NCBI GenBank assembly: GCA_017984435.1
Contig: JAGNZK010000032.1
Location: 1-35,178, forward strand
Length of the DNA stretch: 35,178 nucleotides
Direction of reading: 5' to 3'
Origin: Nitrosomonas sp.
Lineage (GTDB): Bacteria > Pseudomonadota > Gammaproteobacteria > Burkholderiales > Nitrosomonadaceae
Under the pieces are notes generated by a model. That model ran no database searches. It worked only from the letters and a program-made list of their open reading frames with translations, and was not told the DNA's origin. Position 1 is the first letter of the stretch; each line of letters starts with the position of its first letter. This document shows positions 28,922 through 35,178 of this stretch, piece by piece. A program made the position numbers and the translations under genes.

Positions 28922-30394
28922 ATGACCGAAGCGGAATTTAATCAACTCGCGCAACAGGGATACAACCGCGTTCCGGTCGTGCTGGAAACTTTTGCCGATC
29001 TCGATACCCCCCTGTCCATTTATCTAAAGCTGGCTAACCAGCCTTATTCTTATTTATTGGAATCGGTACAAGGTGGTGAACGTTTCGGTCGATTCTCATT
29101 CATTGGTTTGCCTGCAACAACGCGTGTCGAAGCGCGCGACAACACAATTACCACGGTAAATCACGGCAAGTCCGAAACAATCATCGTTGACGATACGTTG
29201 TCTTTTATCGAATCCTATCTGTCGCAATTCAAGGTAGCGCCTTGCCCTGCAGGAATATCACGCTTTTGTGGTGGACTGGTCGGTTACTTCTCATACGACA
29301 CCGTACGATATATCGAGCATAAGCTCAAAGGCCATGCAAAACCGGATACCTTGAATACACCGGACGTTTTGCTGTTACTGTCGGAAGAATTGGCGGTAGT
29401 GGATAATCTTTCCAGCAAGCTGTATCTGATCGTTTATGTGAATCCGCAAGATAAAGATGCCTACCAATACGCGCGCAATCGCTTAAAAACTTTATTGTCA
29501 AAACTACGCCAATCCATAGCGATTCCAACAGAGCAGGCCGTTGCTTCCGGTGCCGCGGTTTCTGAGTTCCCTGAAACGGATTTCAAAGCTGCGGTTGAGC
29601 GAGCGAAGCGCTATATTTTTGATGGCGACATCATGCAAGTCGTGCTGTCTCAGCGCACCAGCAAACCCTTTAACGCATCGCCATTGGCACTCTATCGCGC
29701 GTTACGCAGCCTTAATCCGTCACCCTACATGTTTTTCTATCATTTTGATGATTTCCATATCGTGGGCGCTTCACCGGAAATATTGGTGCGTCTTGAAGGT
29801 GATACGGTTACTGTCCGCCCGATTGCAGGTACGCGTCCCCGTGGTAAAAACCCTCAGCAAGATGCCGAGCTGGCAGCGGATCTGTTAGCCGATCCGAAAG
29901 AAATCGCCGAACACGTCATGCTCATGGACTTGGGCCGTAATGACATTGGCCGCGTCGCACAAACCGGAACGGTGAAAGTAACGGAAAAAATGCAAATAGA
30001 AAATTATTCGCATGTCATGCACATCGTTTCCAATGTAGAAGGAAAGTTAAAACCCGAACTCAGTGCTATTGACGTGTTGCGCGCCACATTTCCGGCAGGA
30101 ACCGTCAGCGGCGCTCCCAAAGTACGCGCCATGGAAATCATCGATGAACTCGAAGTTTCCAAGCGTGGCGTTTATGCCGGTGCAGTCGGTTATCTCGGGT
30201 TTAATGGCGACATGGATCTGGCGATTGCAATCCGTACCGGTGTGATCAAGGATGGTCAGTTACATGTTCAGGCAGGCGCGGGAATCGTTGCAGATTCAAT
30301 ACCCCAGAATGAATGGATAGAAACACAGAACAAAGCCAAAGCGCTATTACGCGCCGCAGAAATTGCCGAGAACGGGCTGGACAGTAAGCTGTAA
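28922..30394 (+). CDS. trpE: Anthranilate synthase component I
   Basis: 490 residues, full length. Chorismate-binding fold with [48 protein letters not shown], and [20 protein letters not shown] at the active site. It makes anthranilate from chorismate for tryptophan synthesis. Its partner trpG, which supplies ammonia, normally follows trpE in betaproteobacteria but here an IS remnant follows instead, so trpG must be elsewhere. It ends the rpe-gph-trpE operon. No leader peptide or attenuator is visible before it. Confidence 0.98.
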   Translation: MTEAEFNQLAQQGYNRVPVVLETFADLDTPLSIYLKLANQPYSYLLESVQGGERFGRFSFIGLPATTRVEARDNTITTVNHGKSETIIVDDTLSFIESYLSQFKVAPCPAGISRFCGGLVGYFSYDTVRYIEHKLKGHAKPDTLNTPDVLLLLSEELAVVDNLSSKLYLIVYVNPQDKDAYQYARNRLKTLLSKLRQSIAIPTEQAVASGAAVSEFPETDFKAAVERAKRYIFDGDIMQVVLSQRTSKPFNASPLALYRALRSLNPSPYMFFYHFDDFHIVGASPEILVRLEGDTVTVRPIAGTRPRGKNPQQDAELAADLLADPKEIAEHVMLMDLGRNDIGRVAQTGTVKVTEKMQIENYSHVMHIVSNVEGKLKPELSAIDVLRATFPAGTVSGAPKVRAMEIIDELEVSKRGVYAGAVGYLGFNGDMDLAIAIRTGVIKDGQLHVQAGAGIVADSIPQNEWIETQNKAKALLRAAEIAENGLDSKL

Positions 30395-30444
30395 CTCTCT
30401 CCAGGCAAAATCCAAAAGAATCAGAAATCGCTTCCACTTTGCGA

Positions 30445-30470
30445 CTACACGACAGCAATTGACCGTGTAG
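30445..30470 (+). terminator. Possible weak terminator after trpE
   Basis: CTACACG at 30445-30451 and CGTGTAG at 30464-30470 form a 7-bp stem, 51 bases after trpE. Only a three-base T-run follows, so this is a tentative call. Confidence 0.3.
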
Positions 30471-30509
30471 TTTACGCCTGTCTAATTGACTGCCATCCAA
30501 ACAGATCTA

Positions 30510-31230
30510 GTCCGCCCTTGAATAATTCATAACGATATGATTTTATGTAATGAGTTGATAGATTTGAGCGGTTAAATTCACCGGTTTTTGGTAAATTTGC
30601 AGCAATTTCCTGCAAATTCAGCGAGAGTTACATGAGACCAAAACCGCGCACGCCAGAGAGCAATGACGTATTTCGCGAATTGGCCCAGGTACCGCAGCAC
30701 CTCAAGCCCAAGGTTACCGATTGGCTGCAGAAAGTCGAGCGCTTGCTCAAGCAGCAGCCGCAAGACAGCCACAAACTCTACAGCTTGCATGCGCAGCCTG
30801 CCGGGCAATCCTTACGATGGTCATACCTTGCACCTGGCTTTGGAGCAGGCGGCAATCCTGACGCAGTAACAACCTAAGGAAGTGTTCGTAGACTTGGGTT
30901 ATCGCGACGCAACTGTCCCGGCTGGGGCCAAGGTCTATCACCGCAAACTCAGGCGCGGCATTACCACGCGGCTGAAACGCGATATTCGGCGACGCAGCGC
31001 CATCGAACCGGTAATCGGGCATATGAAAAACGACGGCCGCCTTCGCAGAAACTGGCTGCAAGGCACTGAAGGCGATGCCTTTCATGCCATCCTCTGCGGT
31101 TGCGGACATAGCCTGCGGCTTCTTCTTGTCTTGATTTTCCAACGCTTGGATTGGCTACCAATCTATGATGACAGAACTAATCATCCCCTTGCCGGCGCAT
31201 ATGCCTGAAAATAGAATTTTCAGGGGGGAC
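30510..31230 (+). mobile_element. Decayed IS5-family-like element
   Basis: About 721 bases between imperfect terminal inverted repeats: left GTCCGCCCTTGAATAATTC at 30510-30528 and right GAATTTTCAGGGGGGAC at 31214-31230, with flanking TA on both sides. It encloses a broken transposase. A short palindrome (CTGAAAAT/ATTTTCAG) lies at the right end and may act as a terminator. An intact member would be roughly twice as long, so the element cannot move by itself. Confidence 0.75.
30632..31208 (+). pseudogene. IS5-family transposase, truncated and frameshifted
   Basis: The N-terminal MRPKPRTPESNDVFRE and a later block ending SHKLYSLHA are followed, after a frame change near 30790, by MRSLPGNPYDGHTLHLALEQ. 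An in-frame TAA at 30867-30869 comes next, then EVFVDLGYRDATVPAG, AIEPVIGHMKNDGRLRRNWL and DAFHAILCGCGHSLR up to 31208. These pieces are the C-terminal part of an IS5-type DDE transposase. The catalytic core between the first and second blocks is missing, so there are at least one large internal deletion, one frameshift and one nonsense codon. Confidence 0.85.
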
Positions 31231-31332
31231 TAATTATATTTTACCAACATCATTTAGATGTCATTTTTATTGCAGAATCGTGTAGAATAATTGACTTTTT
31301 TCTATTCCAATACTTTTTTGGTCAGCAATTCC

Positions 31333-32562
31333 GTGGCATTTTACGTACAAAAATATGGCGGCACATCAGTTGGTAGTACTGAACGGATAAAAAATGTAGC
31401 CCGAAGAGTGGCTACATTTCATTCGCAAGGGCACCAGATTATTGTCGTTGTTTCTGCCATGAGTGGCGAAACAAACAGGCTTATTGCGCTCGCACATGAA
31501 GTTCAGGAAACTCCCGATTCACGTGAATTGGATGTGATGGTTTCAACAGGCGAACAAGTATCTATCGCACTGTTGTCAATGGCACTCATGGAATTGAATG
31601 TCAAAGCTAAAAGCTATACCGGATCACAAGTCAGAATTCTGACCGACAGTACACATACTAAAGCGCGCATACTTAGTATTGACGAAGCAAAAATCCGCGC
31701 GGATCTGGACTCTGGTTATGTCGTCGTCGTTGCCGGTTTTCAAGGTGTCGATGAAAAAGGTAGTATCACGACACTTGGCCGTGGAGGATCTGATACGACC
31801 GGCGTCGCATTGGCAGCCGCTTTAAAAGCCGATGAATGTCAGATTTATACGGATGTTGATGGAATCTATACCACAGATCCGCGAGTCGTCGCCGAAGCCA
31901 GAAGATTAAATACCATCACCTTCGAAGAAATGCTGGAAATGGCCAGCCTGGGTTCTAAGGTCTTACAATTAAGATCGGTTGAATTTGCAGGAAAATACAA
32001 AGTAAAGCTAAGGGTTCTATCCAGCTTTGAAGATGAAGGTCAAGGCACTCTGATTACTTTTGAGGAAGATGAAAATATGGAGCAAGCAGTCATTTCAGGT
32101 ATTGCATTTAACCGCGATGAAGCGAAAATTACTGTTCTAGGCGTTCCTGATCATCCCGGTATTGCTTATCAGATTCTCGGACCGGTCGCTGATGCAAATA
32201 TTGATGTGGATATGATCATCCAAAATGTGGGGCATGATGGCTTGACGGATTTTTCATTTACGGTTCATCGCAACGAATTCAAAAATACGATGAATATCCT
32301 GAGAGAAAAGATCCAACCGCATATTGGTGCACGCGATGTGCTCGGAGGTGATAGAATCGCCAAGGTTTCGGTTGTTGGTGTCGGTATGCGCTCACATGCA
32401 GGTATTGCCAGTAAAATGTTTCGTGTGTTGGCAGAAGAAGGTATCAACATTCAGATGATCGCCACTTCTGAGATAAAAGTATCCGTAGTCGTTGATGAAA
32501 AATATATGGAATTAGCGGTTAGAGTGCTTCATAAAGCATTCGATTTAGAACAAGCATTTTGA
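31333..32562 (+). CDS. lysC: Aspartate kinase
   Basis: 409 residues from GTG 31333 (VAFYVQKYGGTSVGS), the start that fits other betaproteobacterial aspartokinases; a TTG at 31291 would add 14 non-conserved residues. The catalytic domain has QKYGGTSVG, ITTLGRGGSDTTGVALAAAL and YTDVDGIYTTDPR. Two ACT regulatory domains follow, with VPDHPGIAYQILG and GMRSHAGIASKMFRVLAEEG, typical of lysine/threonine-sensitive enzymes. It makes aspartyl phosphate for lysine, threonine and methionine. It sits just after the IS remnant (102 bases) and before tRNA-Ser. No lysine riboswitch is visible. Confidence 0.97.
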   Translation: MAFYVQKYGGTSVGSTERIKNVARRVATFHSQGHQIIVVVSAMSGETNRLIALAHEVQETPDSRELDVMVSTGEQVSIALLSMALMELNVKAKSYTGSQVRILTDSTHTKARILSIDEAKIRADLDSGYVVVVAGFQGVDEKGSITTLGRGGSDTTGVALAAALKADECQIYTDVDGIYTTDPRVVAEARRLNTITFEEMLEMASLGSKVLQLRSVEFAGKYKVKLRVLSSFEDEGQGTLITFEEDENMEQAVISGIAFNRDEAKITVLGVPDHPGIAYQILGPVADANIDVDMIIQNVGHDGLTDFSFTVHRNEFKNTMNILREKIQPHIGARDVLGGDRIAKVSVVGVGMRSHAGIASKMFRVLAEEGINIQMIATSEIKVSVVVDEKYMELAVRVLHKAFDLEQAF

Positions 32563-32625
32563 TTTTCTTGAAAACAAAATAGCTTATTAGGATAATGAAC
32601 TAATTATTCTATCGTATCAAAAACC

Positions 32626-32718
32626 GGAGAGATGGCCGAGTGGTCGAAGGCGCTCCCCTGCTAAGGGAGTATAGGCACAAAAAGCTTATCGAGGGTTCGA
32701 ATCCCTCTCTCTCCGCCA
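32626..32718 (+). tRNA. serX: tRNA-Ser (anticodon GCU)
   Basis: 93 bases including encoded CCA. The 7-bp acceptor GGAGAGA pairs with TCTCTCC at 32708-32714, then discriminator G and CCA. The anticodon stem CTCCC/GGGAG encloses loop CTGCTAA with GCT at 32660-32662. A long variable arm (TATAGGCACAAAAAGCTTATC) and the T-loop GTTCGAATC mark a class II serine tRNA reading AGC/AGU. It lies 63 bases after lysC; lysC-tRNA-Ser adjacency is common in betaproteobacteria. Its 3' end is a plausible integration site for the AT-rich region that follows. Confidence 0.97.
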
Positions 32719-32858
32719 GCACATTAATAAAATCAATAACTTAGGAATGATTTTAGAAGCTGGCCCACATAAAAACCCGCATTAATTATCTTGATTTTAA
32801 AGGGTCATCCTATCGTTGCGGCGAGTAATGGATGAATGCGAGGAAATTCAAGTAATAT

Positions 32859-33641
32859 TTAATTTGCCTTTACCCGATCTTTCGAATCATATACATCTAC
32901 TGATAATTTTTTTCCTGTCAACGATGCAATATTAGTACTAATTTGTTGCAACTCTTTTGTAATAGTTAGTAACGATCCTACTTCTAGCCTCTTAATGCCG
33001 TCATACTGAGAAAAATCAATAGAAAACATATTTTTATACTCTAAACCCTCAATGTCTTGAAAAGTAATTTCAATATTCAAATAAGGTTTAAAGACATCCC
33101 CGTCAAGTTCCAGTCCCAAATCAACAAAACTAAAAATAAAACTTGTAATTATCTGACCTATACCCAATGTTTGTATTCCATTACGAAATATTGCTAATTT
33201 GCGAAATTTTTCAACAATAATGTCCTTATTTTGTAAAACTTCGATTCCATCAACATCTAAAAATTTGAAAGAGATTTTTCTAGCTATTCCCTTTCCTAAG
33301 TTACTTATTTTAAGATCAATAAAATTTACATCAGCGAGACTATTTTCTAATTGTATACTTACATTTGGGCGAATATTTTCACGCTTTAATTCTTCTAATT
33401 GCTTGATCTGTGATAATCGTAAATTCCAAGTTTCATAAGCTAGAACAAAGGTTAAACATGCTAAAACTGCGGTTGCAATTGCTGTTACCCAGGAAGAAAT
33501 TGAATCAGTCGCAAAATTAATATTGAAAAACTGAGAATTACCAATAATTATTCCAATGATTAGGAGAATAGGTGCCGAAAAAAACATTATCGTAATCAAA
33601 AAGGGAATAATATTTATTTCTTTTGAATTGATATTTTTCAT
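32859..33641 (-). CDS. Two-TM membrane protein of unknown function
   Basis: 260 residues, AT-rich. Two N-terminal membrane helices (about residues 11-34 and 48-68) are followed by a short coiled region ETWNLRLSQIKQLEELKREN and a soluble beta-rich domain of about 150 residues (VNFIDLKISNLGKGIARKIS, LNIEITFQDIEGLEYKNMF). Helices plus a cytoplasmic sandwich-like domain with 'SNLGKGIA' is a layout found in many uncharacterised bacterial proteins, often in accessory DNA. No signal peptide, no partner and no catalytic motif. It reads toward the tRNA and may belong to an island next to it. Confidence 0.7.
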   Translation of the reverse strand: MKNINSKEINIIPFLITIMFFSAPILLIIGIIIGNSQFFNINFATDSISSWVTAIATAVLACLTFVLAYETWNLRLSQIKQLEELKRENIRPNVSIQLENSLADVNFIDLKISNLGKGIARKISFKFLDVDGIEVLQNKDIIVEKFRKLAIFRNGIQTLGIGQIITSFIFSFVDLGLELDGDVFKPYLNIEITFQDIEGLEYKNMFSIDFSQYDGIKRLEVGSLLTITKELQQISTNIASLTGKKLSVDVYDSKDRVKAN

Positions 33642-33762
33642 TTTATATACCGGGTTAAACTACTCAAAATTTAAATAGATATGTTCATTAAAAAGTTTAA
33701 GAATTATTACGCTTTTTTATCTTTATTTATTTATGGTTTATATGATTATAAGGTGAATTAAA

Positions 33763-34545
33763 TTGGGCTTTAACTCTTGGCGTGACTTCGAGAATTTTTC
33801 AAATTGTTTAAAGTACCAAAAACGATATATACATTCACAAGATGTTTCTGAATTTATTATAAATATTAAAAAATCTTTTACTGACCGCACGTTTTGTTTA
33901 AACAAAAATTCTATTTTAAATAGAGCGCAATTAGGTCATGATGAATTCGAAGAAGAAGGATGTTTAGTATTAATGGGTTATCCAAAAGATAGAATGAAAC
34001 CACTTGCATCTACTGGAATCGAAGGAAGAGGTAATCCAAAGGGAATTTCATATTTATATTTATCAAATGATAGAGAAACGTGCTTATCAGAATTAAGACC
34101 CAATCGCGGTCAAAATTTATCGGTCGCGCAGTTTAAATTAAATAGAGATCTTAAAATTATTAACTGCTATTCAGTTTCGAACTACTACGATTTGACAGCT
34201 TGCATTTTTAATACACCTTAAACTCAAGAGGAAATAACTAATGCAATTTGGTCTATCATTAATGATGAATTTTCAAAGCCTGTTACTAACAATGATTCTT
34301 CTGTGGATTATATCCCAACACAATTTTTAGCTGAATTAATTAAGCATGAAGGGTTTGATGGAATATGTTATAAAAGTGGATCAGGAAAAGGGTTAAATTA
34401 TCTTTTATTTAATTTACATGATGCTGATTTAATCAATTGCAGTGTAATGCGAACAATCTCAGTGGAGTATAAATTTGAAGAATGCTCAAATCCTTATTTT
34501 GTCAAAGACGATGGAAGTATAACTTTTATTAAGGTGCAGTTTTGA
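33763..34545 (+). pseudogene. RES-domain protein split by one in-frame stop
   Basis: One frame of 261 codons with a single internal TAA at 34219-34221. The first part has RAQLGHDEFEEEG, YPKDRMKPL, EGRGNPKGISYLYLSNDRET and E110 in LSELRPNRG, then VAQFKLNRDLKI; this is the RES-domain family, whose known members are NAD+-degrading toxins. After the stop the same frame continues QEEITNAIWSIINDEFSKP, then FDGICYKSGSGKGLNYLLF and a normal end, so one substitution (for example CAA to TAA) would explain the break. Start TTG 33763 has AAGGTG 7 bases upstream and an upstream in-frame stop. No Xre-type antitoxin gene is adjacent. A real short 152-residue product is also possible. Confidence 0.75.
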
Positions 34546-34590
34546 ACTTATACACCCAAAACACACCGCAATACATTATTCCCGCTCGGC

Positions 34591-34764
34591 CTATACTCTG
34601 CCCTTAATATCATAAAATAACCCTTCCCAGCTCGTTTTAAATGAGCCGCGTTTTGCTAGCCGGGCACTCAAACCCGCCGCACCGAGTTTATTAGGCTTAT
34701 ATTTGCGGCGCGGGCGTTTTGGGGCTTCAGTGCTGGGCTGTTCTTTATCGGCTGGATTACACAT
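34591..34764 (-). CDS. Small basic protein, 57 residues
   Basis: Starts ATG 34764 inside the last codons of the upstream gene (8-base overlap with 34757-35052), so translation is probably coupled. The N-terminus is polar (MCNPADKEQPSTEAPKRPRR), the middle basic (KYKPNKLGAAGLSARLAKRG), and the end SWEGLFYDIKGRV. The Pro/Lys/Arg-rich composition suggests nucleic-acid or envelope contact, but I do not recognise the family. GC is higher than in the RES and two-TM genes, so these two genes probably have a different origin. Confidence 0.55.
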   Translation of the reverse strand: MCNPADKEQPSTEAPKRPRRKYKPNKLGAAGLSARLAKRGSFKTSWEGLFYDIKGRV

Positions 34765-35052
34765 TTCTCATTAACCCTTGCGCTCTGCCAATAGCTAAGA
34801 GCGCGTCATCACGTGAAAATCCATTGCGCTCAAAAGTCGCTGTGCACCGCTCTATATCCTCGGCTGATGGCTCGCCACCTAAGATATTAAGCCAACCTAT
34901 TGCATAAAGCGTCTTCGGATCGACCGGCTTTTGTTTCCAATTCTCAACGAAGACGCTCCCTCCGTAAAAATGTAGGCACCATATGAAATCCACAAGGCCG
35001 CGGCCTAATCGCTTAACGTCTCCGTTCTCGCAGAACTGACGTATTCTGCGTT
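34757..35052 (-). pseudogene. Gene of unknown function cut off by an IS256-type element
   Basis: An open frame ending at TAA 34757-34759 reads upstream without a start through RQFCENGDVKRLGRGLVDF and WCLHFYGGSVFVENWKQKPV to the edge of the IS at about 35053. The C-terminus is EDIERCTATFERNGFSRDDA followed by LLAIGRAQGLMRNV. A GTG at 34993 could start a shorter 78-residue product, but the frame is open beyond it, so a 5' truncation by IS insertion is the simplest reading. Family not recognised. It overlaps the next gene by 8 bases. Confidence 0.55.
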
Positions 35053-35178
35053 GAGGGTGTAAATAATTTTGTGTAAATGGTCATTTAGCAGGAAACTGCG
35101 TATTTACTTTTGGAGTAAAAATGACTACACCTAAATCCCTACCGACCGACTTAATTGATAGCTTGCTGGCGGATTACA
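35053..35178 (+). mobile_element. Left end of an IS256-family element (partial)
   Basis: Begins near GAGGGTGTAAATAATTTT, which resembles the terminal repeats of IS256-family elements, followed 50 bases later by the transposase start. The left border is approximate and the rest lies beyond the window. Confidence 0.75.
35121..35178 (+). CDS. IS256-family transposase, N-terminal fragment
   Basis: The visible residues, MTTPKSLPTDLIDSLLADY, match the N-terminus of IS256/Mutator-type transposases, which typically continue with a KKPEDLIG motif. GGAG lies five bases before the ATG (35112-35115). The gene runs off the right edge, so intactness cannot be judged. Confidence 0.85.
   Translation, partial: MTTPKSLPTDLIDSLLADY

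Noticed and set aside
30747-31142. 131-codon frame antisense to the IS transposase remnant
   Set aside because: Shadow of the degraded transposase, which explains the sequence fully.
31291-31296. TTGACT as a -35 box for lysC
   Set aside because: No acceptable -10 hexamer at 16-18 bases; a chance match in a T-rich stretch.
31231-31332. Lysine riboswitch upstream of lysC
   Set aside because: About 100 bases of AT-rich DNA, without the long multi-stem L-box and partly bordered by the IS end.

Overview
The window looks like a chromosomal segment of a betaproteobacterium, most likely Nitrosomonas or a close relative. This rests on recognised protein families, moderately low GC, the purB / grpE-dnaK-dnaJ, map-rph-rdgB, rpe-gph-trpE and lysC/tRNA-Ser blocks, a dihaem cytochrome c4 and IS5/IS256-type elements. 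The genus is inferred from memory; no database search was possible. Most of the window is densely packed housekeeping sequence.

Layout. 1-167: 3' end of a sugar-phosphate transferase, the edge of an exopolysaccharide cluster. 214-1632 (-): CopD-like and SirB2-like membrane proteins and a GNAT acetyltransferase. 1710-4160 (-): a Rieske oxygenase, an EamA/DMT transporter and a SpoIIAA-like protein. 4383-5792 (+): an unrecognised lipoprotein. 5920-8416 (+): priA and a YdcH-like gene. 8458-13832 (-): purB, then grpE-dnaK-dnaJ behind a very good sigma-32 promoter. 14066-14380 (-): an orphan small gene. 14710-17167 (+): low-Mr phosphatase, adhC and fghA, a glutathione-dependent formaldehyde detoxification operon. 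17252-18813: an AT-rich two-gene insert bounded by inverted 16-mers. 18888-21807 (-): SPOR-type protein, map, rph, rdgB. 21941-22606 (+): cytochrome c4. 22669-25468 (-): thiD-thiE-hemL. 25521-26093 (+): rubredoxin and glyoxalase I. 26144-27307 (-): apaG and a tetrapyrrole-methylase-type gene. 27457-30394 (+): rpe-gph-trpE. 30510-31230: a decayed IS5-type element. 31333-32718 (+): lysC and tRNA-Ser(GCU). 32719 to the end: an AT-rich accessory zone holding a 2-TM protein, a RES-domain toxin gene broken by one stop codon, two overlapping unknown genes, and the start of an IS256-family element that cuts off one of them.

The accessory material carries most of the interest. The 17.3-18.7 kb insert pairs a protein combining a DUF4359-like N-terminus and an Ivy-like (lysozyme-inhibitor) CKPHDC motif with a HEPN-like RNxxxH protein. 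The region after tRNA-Ser looks like an eroding island. The IS5-type remnant sits where trpE would usually be followed by trpG and where lysC would have a different upstream neighbour, suggesting a rearrangement breakpoint.
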